Origin: Umbelopsis ramanniana AG
Lineage: Eukaryota > Mucoromycota > Umbelopsidomycetes > Umbelopsidales > Umbelopsidaceae
Length of the DNA stretch: 64,000 nucleotides
Reading direction: 5' to 3'
Assembly: GCF_025399195.1 (NCBI RefSeq)
Contig: NW_026252151.1
Location: 62,001-126,000, forward strand
Shown: piece by piece, positions 45,955-59,116 of the stretch
Layout: every line of letters begins with the position of its first letter
How positions within the stretch are numbered: position 1 is the first letter of the stretch
Program-made: the position numbers and the translations under genes
The notes under the pieces: generated by a model
What the model was told of the DNA's origin: nothing
Databases searched by the model: none
The model's input: only the letters and a program-made list of their open reading frames with translations

Positions 45955-47101
45955 ATGGCCGGCCTAGTCTCCGTTCAAGAAATGCAGGCAACTGTGGTTG
46001 ATTTCGTTCAAAACCAAGCTCCACTTTACTTGAAGAACACCACCCTCGCTCCTGAATCTCTGCTGCAATCCTATACCTCCCTTGATCCCCTGATCACAGC
46101 TCTTGCCATCGCAACCGTCTTCTCCATTGCTCACTGGTTCCTTGCTCTGGTTAGTAACAACTACAGCCAAGTTGGTAAGTATTGGGGATAGGGCTGATCA
46201 ATTGAAGGAGTAACTGATAATTGATTCGCGAACAGACAAATGCTGGTCTATTCTTCCTGTCATTTATAGCTGGCACTTCACAGTTCACGACTATCTTGTA
46301 CGCGGCCAAATTCATCCTAGACTTGCCTTGGTGACCGCCTTGGTGACCGTTTGGGGTGCTCGTTTAACCTACAATTTCGCTCGGTAAGTGGTGTCACGCG
46401 CGATCCTCGATCGATGGGTTTCATGCATCAAGGAAGAGAAAAAATTTTTAAGACCAAAATCCAAAAAAATTTCTAGTAAGGGAGGCTACAAGTTCAGTGA
46501 ACAAGATTATCGCTGGCCATACATCCAGAAGAGGCTCGGAAAGGTCGGTATGGAGCTGTTGAACATTACCTTCATCGCTCCCTACCAGAACTTGCTGTTG
46601 CTCTCCTTGACTGGTCCCATTTACGTTGCCAGTCTTGCTGCTGGCCAATCTCAGGGTCTTGTCACATTGGATTATGTTGCTGCCGCTTTGTTTGCTGCCA
46701 TTTGGTTCACTGAGATTGTCGCTGATCAGCAACAATTCGATTTCCAAACTCGCAAGTACAAGATGATCAAGGAAAAGACTGCCCTTTACGGTGATTATAA
46801 GCGAGGTTTCCTTACTCAACGCGGTCTTTGGCGCTTCAGCAGACATCCCAATTTCTTTTGTGAAATCAGCATCTGGTACGCTGTGTATCTCTTCTCTGTC
46901 GCTGCAACCGGTGTCAGCTTGAACTGGAGTCTTACCGGTGCTGCCGCCCTCCACATGCTCTTCTTCGGTAGCACTTGGATCACTGAGGTTATTTCATCTG
47001 AAAAGTACCCCGAATACAAGAGATACCAACAACATGTCAGCATGCTGGTTCCTTTGCCATCCAGAATGCCCTCTTCAAGCAACTTGAAGAAAGACTTGTA
47101 A
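45955..47101 (+). CDS. DUF1295 (steroid 5-alpha-reductase-like) membrane protein
   Basis: Polytopic membrane protein of the DUF1295 group, related in fold to steroid 5-alpha-reductases and isoprenylcysteine methyltransferases. Exon 1 (45955-) starts MAGLVSVQEMQATVVDFVQN and has helix ITALAIATVFSIAHWFLALV. Then DKCWSILPVIYSWHF, ALVTVWGARLTYNFARKGGY, EQDYRWPYIQKRLGK and the diagnostic RGLWRFSRHPNFFCEISIWY (NADPH/substrate-binding RHPNxxxE motif). The tail is PEYKRYQQHVSMLVPLPSRM. About 330 aa. The reaction is not established for this family. It converges with GUT1 (186 bp between stops). Confidence 0.9.
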
Positions 47102-47287
47102 TTTTTTTTTTTCATTCGTTTCTTTTTTGCGTGTGCATGTATTTTTGTATAGCCCGCCTTTGACGGAATAATGGGACTCTGTGTAATAAAGGGTATACCA
47201 ATATAGTTTATTTAAAAAAGAAATTTCATTTACACATCATGTTGAAAAGCAGATAGGGGATTACATAGAGTAAAACATGTGCAGTGT

Positions 47288-49183
<1,896 letters not shown>

Positions 49184-50526
49184 GGTCAGAAGGGAAAAGG
49201 TGGGGTGGGTAAGGAAAAAAAAAAGAGAGTTCGAGTTATTTCAAGTTTTATTTCTCCTGGTGCCTTCAGTTACTCCGGATATTTCATACTCCGTCCAGAT
49301 GGAGGGAAAATGCCAAAGTCTAAACCAAGATTGAGAAATTGCATTGTTTCACGTGATGTGACTGTTAACGCCAATGAGCCTCGGGCAGCGCGCACGGACC
49401 ACAGCGCCTTTCGCGCGCCGTAGGTGCACTTCTTTAAAAACGGGAGGCAAGCAACCAAATTGACGGAAAAGAAAAAATGGCACCATAGAAAAGCTACGCC
49501 AAGAATTAAAGTCGAATGATTAAGGGTGTTCCAAGACTTTCCCACAAGTACCCCGAGTCCAAGCGTTTCATTCATCTGAGTGCTTAGCTATTTCTTTTTA
49601 CTAAGTTGTATGTAACGCCACCCAAAAAAATACACCCGACAGGTGTAATCCAATGTCAGTCAAGTTCAGACATGTGTAAGTGAAAAAAGTAAATGCAAGC
49701 CGAAATGGCAAGATGTTTCTGGCAAACTCAATTAATGGTGGGAAACTATACTGGAGTAGTGCAAGCAGTCTCGTGAATGATCACTTGTGTCATAACCATA
49801 ATTGCTATTTTCATAGAAGTCTGGGGCTCATATTGCACGCTCGTCCAAGCCTATTTCCGCCTAAACCCGAGAAATAAACAGTGGCAGGAATACGCCATAT
49901 GGCTGGCTGACGAAGGAAACCGCGGAATCCAGTTGTGAATGGGAAAGTCGTGCATTGAAAAAAAAAAAAAACCATGCGGGTAAACGCACAGGGTTGGCTG
50001 AGCTTCGTTTGCACAGATTCACATTGATCGAAAAATAGCTTTTTTTTTGTTTCCAGAGTGCGGGGAAGGCTAGCGTGCTTTCATCATTGGTCACTGCGGC
50101 GCAAATCTCCACAGGCATACTTGATTACGAAATCCCCTCTTTGGCGTGATCAAAGCTAATCACCATTTATGATGGGTCCTCCCATTGTTACTAATGTCTA
50201 AATAAGTGCATGGCTTGGTGCCCGAGTCCCATTTTCCCGAGGCACTCTACAACATTATTTGAATGACCTCACGGTACGGCGAACAAATCTTCTCAGATTT
50301 ACTTAAAGTATAGCGGGATTCAAGACCAACAAGGAAGTTTAACCGTGTGGGGGTGCATTTACTTGATCTCCTCCAGCCCCCAAAAACAGCTTGGAATGCA
50401 GCAAGTAGAAAAAATCATAGTCAGATGAAATACATAAAAAAAAAACCGCTGTATCTCAATTATATTATAAAAAAAGACCCATATAACCTCGAACCGACTA
50501 CTTTCACCTTTCCTTTCTCCAAGTAA
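49184..50526. other. Divergent control region between glycerol kinase and glycerol channel
   Basis: About 1.3 kb. Includes a G/C-rich stretch (49380-49425) near the GUT1 side, homopolymer A runs near 49209 and 49960, and a TATA-like TATATTATAAAA at about 50461, 65 bp before the channel's start codon. No frame here is supported as a gene. Confidence 0.55.
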
Positions 50527-51750
50527 ATGCTCGATCCTGCTGACATTCCAGATCACTCAGAGACATCATCTGAAGAAAAGAAGCACCATGATTCTGTCGC
50601 GATCAACGACGGACACTATCAATTGCCTCAGGAACGCAATTTTGTGGGCCGTTTAAGACACAAGGTACATATAGCCTCTGTTGTTTCTCACTGAAAGCTC
50701 TGCTTATTGACTTACATGGTTTCCTGCATATCACCCCTGATTGTTCAATTTTGTTTAGTTACGTGAACCATTGGCAGAATTCATCGCAACCTGCGTAATG
50801 ATCGTCCTCGGTGATGGCGTTGTAGCACAGGTCGTCTTATCCGACAATGCCAAAGGTCAATACCTGTCTATCTCGTTCGGGTGGTGCTTTGCCGTAATGT
50901 GTGCCATTTACATAGCTGGCGGAATTTCGGTAAGCGATAGTTTGAAACGTTGGTATATCAACTTGACACAAATAACTAATTGAGATGTATGCATAGGGTG
51001 CTCACTTAAATCCTGCGGTAACCTTATGTATGGCTGTATGGCGCGGCTTCCCTTGGAGAAAAGTACCCGCTTACTGGCTAGCTCAATTTTTGGGTGCATT
51101 GACGGGTGCAGCTATCGTATTTGCGGATTATCGTAAGGCGATATCCAGCTTTGCAGGAGAAGGCGTGTACACAGTTACTGGTACCAATGCAACAGCAGGC
51201 CTTTTCTCGACTTATCCTGCAGCATTCATGACCCCTGAAGGCAGTTTTTTCTCTGAAGTATTGGGAACTTGCATTCTTTTGCTTGTGATTCTCGGCCAAG
51301 CAGATGATCATAATATGCATGCAGCGAAGAACTCACCACTGGTGGTGGCTTTCACTGTAGCAGGCATTGGCATTTCTCTTGGTTGGGAAACTGGTTATGC
51401 AAGTAAGTTTTTCTCACCATTTTTCCATCTACCTTCCAATCTCTTTGACTTAACATCATCCTCGCTTTTTTCTACAGTCAATCCTGCCAGAGATTTTGGT
51501 CCTCGTTGTTTTGCAGCTATGGGTGAGTACAAAGTCAATATAATATGATATCATAATGTCTTGATCGTTGGTTTAATGTCTTATATTCAATGTAGCCGGA
51601 TACGGAAGTGAAGTTTTCACAAATTCTGGAAGCTATACTTGGGTGCCTATCATAGGACCCTTCGTTGGTGCCGTTCTAGCTGGTCTAATCTATGAGATAC
51701 TCATTGATTCGGAATCCAATCGATCACGTCTTACCCACAGTCATATTTAG
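50527..51750 (+). CDS. Aquaglyceroporin-type MIP channel
   Basis: Major intrinsic protein family channel, likely for glycerol. A hydrophilic N-terminus (MLDPADIPDHSETSSEEKK) precedes helix EFIATCVMIVLGDGVVAQVV. The first NPA box is GAHLNPAVTLCMAVW and the second is INPARDFGPRCFAAM; the Asp after NPAR marks a glycerol-conducting (aquaglyceroporin) rather than strict water channel. Other helices include SISFGWCFAVMCAIYIAGGI, AYWLAQFLGALTGAAIVFAD, EVLGTCILLLVILGQADDHN and VPIIGPFVGAVLAGLIYEIL. It ends SRLTHSHI. Five exons or so; about 310 aa, with a short tail without the long regulatory extensions of yeast Fps1. Confidence 0.95.
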
Positions 51751-53971
51751 AGTCCTTTTCTCATCAACTCCCCCTTATAGTGTGATAATAATGACCATTC
51801 ATTGTGTGAGTTTGTATCGTAGTACTTGAATAAATAAAACAGAAATATCTCATCATATTTTGTCACAACATCCCGCCGAATTAGGTTTCCATGGCGTACC
51901 AAAAAGACGGAATCTAATACAGCCATTATCGTGGTAATGAGAACTATGTAGAAGCCTAAAAGATATGCACCTGGCAGTGGTACAAATAATGTATCCAGTT
52001 TCGTCTAAATCTGAGAATAATCTAACTTCAGCTCCACGATAGCTACCCCACACTATGCTGGGGAAAACCGTTTGACCGAAGCTTCAAAGTTTCTGCTTTT
52101 CACGGTCTAGTTCATATTATTTTTAAAATTTCAATTTATGGAGTAAAACCATGTTGAAAAAAAGGTTTGAGATGGTCGTCAACTGTCAACCGATAGTGTG
52201 TTTACATGAATTTGTGTCCAAACTTGCCTAGAGACATTACGTGCCTCGACCTTAGCATTACAAAGCGGTTTATTGCTGGTTTTTTGTTTTTCCCTTGGCT
52301 TGTGACTCTGTTCACTTTACGCCATGCCTTTCACTCGCAAGTGCTTCCATAACGAGACGATGAAGTCACTTGCTTCACTGTCCTTCTATGGGATTTCCAC
52401 GTAGGACATAATGCAAAGCCTCTTGACTCGTGCTTACATCTGTGCATCTCGGTGCCATGAGGTTTACGAATCCATACCGCCGGTTAAAATTCTAGTTCCG
52501 GTGACTTCTCATTAATGGGTAAGCTTTGCTAATGTACAAATTAAGAACAGGAAGGCGGGTTCTCGGCCGTGAACGAGCGAATGTTAGAGTTTGCGCCACC
52601 TATGGCATAGTTCAAAGGCATAGTCACAAATGAAAACGAAAGCTAGCATAAGATAGTGAGAGAACAAAGTGCTTTGCGCAGTTACATTAAAAGAAAAATA
52701 CCGAGAAGATTGTGATAAAAAAAAAAACAGGTTGTAGGCGGCTGGGCCGGTATATTGAATACAAAAGCGTATAAAGAATCGATGAACTCTCAAGTCCGAG
52801 ATATTGTTGAAGAGATATTGTTGAAAAGACGAATAAAGTATTGTAAACCATACCTACTATGTATGCAGTCTTGGTTGTCTGTCACTCTGTGTTTGTTCAT
52901 TGAATGTCACTGGCTTTGCGTCAGTTGTCTATGGAAACTTCGTGCAGAACCCAGTATTCCATCCCAATTTAAAATGCCGATCAGGGACGGGTAATCTGTT
53001 TGCAATCGTGAGAATGCTTAATTCGTATGAACACCTTTGAAATGCTGCTATCCAAGAGAAACGTTACAAAGAGCCTTCGAATCCGCTACAAAAGGAAGCT
53101 GTGCACAGACATGCCCAGTGCTATGCATTGGTGGCGTATTTTGTGCCTGCGTAGGGTAGCATCCCACGTTGGTCAACGGTAACATGGCACGAAACAAAAC
53201 GCCAGAAAAAGGAAATGGCCGTTTCCTTTGCTAGTTTTGCGATGTCCCTGTAAGTGTATCAGAGACAAAGTCATAATGCTGACTATACAAACCGCAGAGC
53301 TTACGATGGGTGATATGAGCTACGTCTATATCATTTTATTTTTTAAGCTCAAGCATCAAGCAACCTGAACTGCTGCTGCATACTTGAAACTCCTTGACAA
53401 GATGCAAGCCAACACTGCTTTGTGTTATCTCTCTATCAATTTATTTAACGCGTACTATGAGGGACCCTCATTAGTTGAAGATCCGTAATACGGCTACCAC
53501 ATATGGAACCAGTTGGTCATATCCATCCCGCTGCACAAAAGCCAGGAGCCGCTACCAGTGAAGACCTACTTCTTTCTAATCAAATCACCTCATCACTGTA
53601 CATTTCATGCTAATCCACTTATACAACACAACGTGGGTAGACACGCCCCATCCGTCTATACATTGACCAGCTAGGTTACAAGATTTTCGTTTATTATGAT
53701 TTTTGTCACTGGTTCCAGGAAAGCAAGAACACATACACAGATGTGGTGCACAATTTTCCAGAAGGGTAATCTGTGAGTTGAGTAGTTAGCATGAGAAATG
53801 GAATGAAGAAATACGCAAGACATGCTTGAGTCAGGTAACGTGTAGGCAATATCAGAATCATAGAAATTTGTCGACACAATGGTTCAGGCAATGTAGATAA
53901 GATTGATCGAGCATCATATAACCTAGGCACGTTACAAAAGACCCAAGCAATGATAAAATCATTCTACTTAC
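51751..53971. other. Large intergenic region, about 2.2 kb
   Basis: The longest stretch without a supported gene. Only frames under about 80 codons occur, with no motifs. A perfect 8-bp inverted repeat AAAGGAAA-N6-TTTCCTTT lies near 53206-53228. No tRNA, long terminal repeat or transposase fragment recognised. Confidence 0.5.
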
Positions 53972-54945
53972 TTATTTCTTCTTGGAGACACCGACGGTTC
54001 TACCGCGACGACCAGTGGTCTTAGTGTGTTGACCACGGACACGGAGACCCCAGTAGTGACGGAGACCACGATGGTTACGGATCTTCTTCAAACGCTCAAG
54101 ATCCTCACGCATCTTGCTGTCAAGACCGTTGGACAAGATTTGAGAGTACTTGCCATCGACAATATCCTTTTGTCTGTTAAGGAACCAGTTGGGGATCTTG
54201 TACTGGCTGGGGTTTTGGAGAATGGTGACAATACGTTCCAATTCTTCGTTGGAAAGCTCACCAGCTCTGGTAGAAATAAATATAACGCGGGTTTAGTGGT
54301 GAATTCTCGATATTTTTTTTAAAAAAAATTTGGACTGCATTCAAATAGATACTGTACCTCTTGTTAAGGTCAACATCAGCCTTCTTGCAGGCAATGTTGG
54401 CATAACGACGACCAACACCCTTGATGGAAGTCAAAGCAACCATAATCTTGTTCTTACCATCAACGTTGGTGTTGAGGAGACGCAAAATGTGCTGAAACTG
54501 TAGTGAGAAAAGTATGGTGAGTAAGGAGTGACCAACTTCGGATGGCATCTCTCTAACCATTCAGCTTACCTGGTTCTTGTCGGGAACTTGGAGCGACTAT
54601 TTGCAAGTTAAAAAAAAAAAAAAAGGAGAAATCGTTAGTATCTCGTTTGACATGGTGTTGACGTATAACTTTTTTTCCAACTGGCATGGCTGTGAATATT
54701 GTTGGAGGTAGGTGTCAACGATTGCTAGAAGAGTGTGGTGCTAGCACCTTGGCGTGCGATGTATTTTTCGAACGTGCTGTGCAATTATCCAATTTGCGAA
54801 ATGTCGAATTCCTAATGTCCTGTCCAGGTGTTGACATTTGTCGAGGTGGTCAGACGCATGCAATCATCCACTGCATCCATCCATCGATTCATCGATACAA
54901 ACAGCCATGCCATTGTTCAATATGAATAGAGTAGGTACGCACCAT
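53972..54945 (-). CDS. RPS18: 40S ribosomal protein S18 (uS13)
   Basis: Small-subunit head protein contacting tRNA and the large subunit. After exon joining the chain begins [22 protein letters not shown], then [60 protein letters not shown] and [13 protein letters not shown]. About 154 aa; human RPS18 is 152. The coding part of exon 1 is only the ATG at 54945-54943, directly followed by GTGCGT; the next exon starts at about 54597. The 345-nt first intron carries a perfect TACTAAC branch site (54632-54640 region, minus strand) and a poly-T run before the acceptor. ATG-only first exons are known for RPS18 in other eukaryotes. Confidence 0.93.
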
Positions 54946-56902
54946 TTGGGAAAATGAAAGAGGAGGAGCACGCTTCTGGTGATGGCCAACTGCTTTTGCA
55001 GCCAGGCCGCCGCCCAGAACCCAGCGTCCGCCACTTTTTTTCACGTCACAAAAATATGCAGTAAATTGATTTCGACCTTTGAAAAAAAAAAAGCGTAATT
55101 TTTAACTTCCGCTGCAAGGCATGTAACCTATGCTGATATCAAAGTATTCAATTTCGTCGTTTCCAATGTCTTTCGTATCACATTGAGGTATATTTTAGCA
55201 TAGTGTTTGGTATTAGCTCAATTTTTTGCTTGTATTAATCAACATTACTGTAAAAGAGAAAAGGTTTTCTATCTTCAAACACCTCGCTGGTACCTTTGGC
55301 CATGAGCATGTCATGCTGCTCAACCTAAACCAGCGAAACAAAGAAGCAATTTTTGGCTACACTGATCTCCATTGACTCTTAGAGCTATGCATAGCAAACG
55401 AACGAATAGACCTGCCATCTACAAGTATACTTTATGGAAGTTATAGTAATAGTAATGCGAATATAAACTTAAATCCATGGTATTATGTGTCTAAAATGGG
55501 GTTTTTTCGAACTTTTATTTCATTTCACGAGATATTTCAGATCTCAAAATTCTTGAGACTACATAACGTCGGGCTGTCTTTGATATATCATCGCATTCTT
55601 TTGCCTAATCGTCAGCGTAAGAAGATATCGCATGTTACACATCAAGCTGCATATTTCGACGCTGGCAATCTCGCAGACAATGTGGCCCAGTAGCGTCAGT
55701 CACTTACAACAACTCTTTTCCGCAAGTCCAATTGTATAAAGAAGCCAACTGAACGATGAGTTCACGGATCAAATGAGGTAGCATAATCAAATGTTCCAAT
55801 TTATTCTTGCAAATGGAATACTAGTGCGCTCCTGCTGAGATAACAGAATGTTAATTGGAAAGCAGCAACGACTACTTCATGTCAATGCAAGGATCCAAGA
55901 CGTACAGTATATTGATATTTCATCTTCTAATAACCAACAGGTGTTGTTTTACAAATAGCAGAATGGATAGATGGTATCAGTTTTTGCAAAGACGCTTCGG
56001 GGAATCTCTTTCCCATGATGGTCTTGTCGAGGGACTATTTTAATCCCGGAAGATGTGGATGAAGGTATGGATCAGCTGGGTGGGCAATAATGAAGCTAAC
56101 ATGGGTAAGATATTCAAAACCGATCTCAAATGCTCAAAGCTATCAATAGAAACGTCTAACAGATCCACTTGTACTGATATCGTGGCTATTATACATGATA
56201 CTTCGAAAACTTTAACTCATAAAATTCATGGTAAACAATCAATATTGGACTTTCCGAGCGGAGATGCTATTAGGTATCCAAGACAGGCGGCCAGTACATT
56301 TGGTAACTATGCTGGTTTCATCACTAAAATGGTTTTGAACCTAATGAAGTGGATTAGCCAAGACAACATTTATTAGCACTGCTTTCAAATCTAAACTTCA
56401 TATGTCTTTTGTATGAGCGTGAAAAGCATCATTACGAATAAACGCAAGATAGAATTTCAAGACGCCAATCATTGTAAATTATGCATTGTCTCATTTTATT
56501 ATATGAAGAATCACAAGAAGCTCCAACATAGCTTGGGACAGCGTCGAAGAAGCAGTGCATCTGAGAAATATCGATACCAAAAAAATTGGTGCCTATCATT
56601 CACCATATGTAAATTTAAGAAATTGATAGAGAAAATTTCATATTCATTGAATTCACTTGGATCAGCAGCAGCAATATCTCCTTCTGTCTTATAGATAAGC
56701 ATTGAAAGTCTTGGCGACTTCCGATACCTGGAGATGTATCGAACACGAACGTCATAGTTGGGTCGCTTCGGGGGATAAAGTCGTTTTCTAAAGCCATGAT
56801 TCGCTGGAAATGTGAAACCGCATTGATGTTTTGTTATAAGAAAAGCTCGCGAAATATTGCTATGAACCTCTTGTTTCCCAACAAATAAAGTATAAAACAA
56901 CT
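54946..56902. other. Intergenic region, about 1.95 kb
   Basis: Left end should be the RPS18 promoter; right end the CYSTM promoter. Frames of 60-130 codons exist on both strands (for example 56053-56376 plus) but none has a family motif, start context or splice-linked partner. A/T-rich. A minus-strand frame around 56797 starts MALENDFIPRSDPTMTFVF and is followed by a donor-like GTATCG; it may be a first exon, but I cannot extend it. Confidence 0.45.
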
Positions 56903-57309
56903 ATGAGAAAAGGCTATCCTCCTCCACCTCCCCCAGGCGTTCATCCCGTCGGCGGACCCATGCCGCCACCTATGGCTCAAGGTCGTGGCCCACCAATGTC
57001 CCAATATGGACGGCAACCATACGGTCCACAACCCGGATACAACAATGGCATGCCCCCACCAGGTGAGTTGCAGTCGTGTTGTTTGACCGCTGGGCTTCGA
57101 TTAAATGTTCAATTGCGGTATAGGGTATGGTCGTCAGCCCCCGATGGCACCATATGGTAGACCACCACCAAGACATGGCGGAGGCTGCATACCTCTGTAA
57201 GTAAACTATGCTTGTGTATACCGCTTTCCGACGTTGTCTTATTCACATGCATTGCTTTAGGTTGGCTGCCATTTGCTGCTGCTGCTGTGCTGCAAACACA
57301 TGCTGTTAA
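56903..57309 (+). CDS. CYSTM-type cysteine-rich tail membrane protein
   Basis: Three exons giving about 92 aa. The N-terminal two thirds is rich in Pro, Gly, Tyr and Gln (KGYPPPPPPGVHPVGGPM, SQYGRQPYGPQPGYNNGMPP, YGRQPPMAPYGRPPPRHGG). The C-terminus is GGGCIPLLAAICCCCCAANT then CC, matching the cysteine-rich transmembrane module found in small stress-tolerance proteins of plants, yeast and animals. Such proteins attach to membranes through palmitoylated cysteines and the short helix. The alternative reading frame of the last exon lacks the Cys run, so splicing choice decides this call. The small size means it is easily missed. Confidence 0.75.
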
Positions 57310-57553
57310 ATATTATTGATATGGGTACGGTGAATGTAACATAATCTTGTGAATTATACATAAATCATGATTGTTTGAACGCAAAGTATATGATGACAAG
57401 TTGTAGATGTACATTTATTTCATAACGCCTTTTCTTTCGATGGGCAGGTTGTCATGGCAGTTTTGTATGAGCGGCTAAGATTTCATAAAGATTTCAGTGG
57501 TAGTTAAATCGGCAAAAAAAAAAAATCTCCGCACCAATGCCGTATCGCATCAT

Positions 57554-58552
57554 TTAAGCCTTGAGGAACTCTTCAACATCTTTAGCGATATCTTCTGGCT
57601 TGGTCATAGAAGAATAGCGGCGGACGACTTTGCCATTCTTATCAACCAAGAATTTCTGTAATGAAAAAAGATGAGCAATTGTACTAAAAATCATATGATT
57701 TCTGCGGTTTTTTTTTTCTGGTAAGCCGATAAATACCTCAAAATTCCACTTGATCATTTGAATACTGTAAATTGTAGAGATATTAGATTCTAATTGATAC
57801 CAGTATCCACACACGGATGTACACAATAGAAATGGTATTTACCCCAAAATACCAGGTTGCGATGACTTGAGGAAAGAATAAAGCTCGTGTTCATTTGTGC
57901 CGTTCACATCCCTAAAATGTGCATAAGTCAGTCAGTTGGCCGTGTTGTACCCGGAGATAAGCCCTCAAAAATGCGCGCCGTATACTTACAACTTTTGAGT
58001 GAGAGGGAAGGTGACATCGTAGGTACGAGAGCAAAAGCTGACAATTTCTGTTGCAAAGATTAGTTAGTTTATGTGAGAGCAACGTACCCGTTTGATCAGT
58101 AGCTTACCGTCAGATGAACCAGGCTCTTGAGAACCGAATTGATTGCAAGGGCAACCAATGATAGTGAAGCCTTGATCCTTGTACTTTTGGTAAAGAGACT
58201 CAAGGCCCTTGTACTGAGGAGTGAATCCGCACTTGGAAGCGACGTTGACTACAAGAGTCACCTATCAACCAGACCATGCGTCAATGAAGTTACTTTTGTA
58301 GCGATCAGATTGAGGATTTCCCACACATACCTTGCCCTTGAGCTCATCCAAGCTCCATTCCTGACCTTTGATGTTCTTAAGGTTGAAATCGTAAAGAGAT
58401 TTTGAGGGATTGGCTATAGCATTATTACGAAGGGCTCTGTCAATGACGGTTGCAACAGCAATGGTAGCTGCCACCACAGCGATGGTGGACAGCATGGGGT
58501 TCGTTTTAGAGAAAGCTTGCAAAGTGGCAAAGGTACCTTTAGAATCAGACAT
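57554..58552 (-). CDS. Membrane-anchored glutathione-peroxidase-type thiol peroxidase
   Basis: Reduces hydroperoxides, in fungi usually with thioredoxin. The N-terminus has a hydrophobic helix absent from yeast Gpx1-3: [20 protein letters not shown]. Then [40 protein letters not shown] with the peroxidatic Cys (not selenocysteine), [32 protein letters not shown] with a likely resolving Cys, [20 protein letters not shown] and [20 protein letters not shown] (catalytic Trp and Asn). It ends DVEEFLKA. About 225 aa, five to six exons. The leader could be a mitochondrial inner-membrane or ER anchor; the sequence alone cannot say which. Confidence 0.92.
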
Positions 58553-59116
58553 CTGAATTTATATTGATCGGTTGGGTCAACAGGAGGTATATTAGCCTAA
58601 GGTTCGAGTTTATATAACTACTACTTGCCTTTGAAGTTGACGCGGACTGACGTACCCGTTTCCTTTCGCGCTGCGAATTTGGTTTAGTGAAGATCAAAAT
58701 TTCATCGCCAGCATTTTCGGTTTGTCATGAATGCGGAGGTTCATTGTTTCGATCAAATGGAAAGCTACGTAACACCGATGATAATTGGAAGCATATACAT
58801 CTCTGTTGAAAGGTTACGTATATACTCTATCAGAATAGAACTATGCTAGATGGACTATGTTTTTCGGCAAAAATGATAATTGCCGAGTCAGGTTAAAAAA
58901 CCAGTAATAAGGAAACAGGATAGCGGAAATAAGGAGGAAAGTAAGGAGTCTGTTGAAGAATATACAAGAATACTGAAAAAGAAAGAGACACAGGGTGTGA
59001 GGGTTTGGGTATGTTGAATACTGTACAATGAGTGTTCCCGTTAGAGGGATGTAAGAATTTTGTTTTCAATTTGTATGTTGAATACACGATCCGGCTGTTC
59101 CAGCACTTTTAAAGAT
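58553..59116. other. Intergenic region, peroxidase promoter and MTHFR 3' end
   Basis: About 560 bp between two genes on the same strand. Apart from the TATA box near 58610, nothing is recognised. Confidence 0.45.
58609..58616 (-). promoter_or_regulatory. TATA box of the peroxidase gene
   Basis: TATATAAA on the minus strand, about 57 bp before the start codon at 58552. Fits a stress-regulated promoter. Confidence 0.45.

Noticed and set aside
53206-53228. Perfect 8-bp hairpin in the 2.2-kb gap
   Set aside because: Short stems like this are expected by chance in 64 kb, and no transcript or terminator context is evident.
51853-53930. Frames of 60-80 codons in the largest gap
   Set aside because: No start context, family motif, or splice-linked partner; consistent with random A/T-rich DNA.
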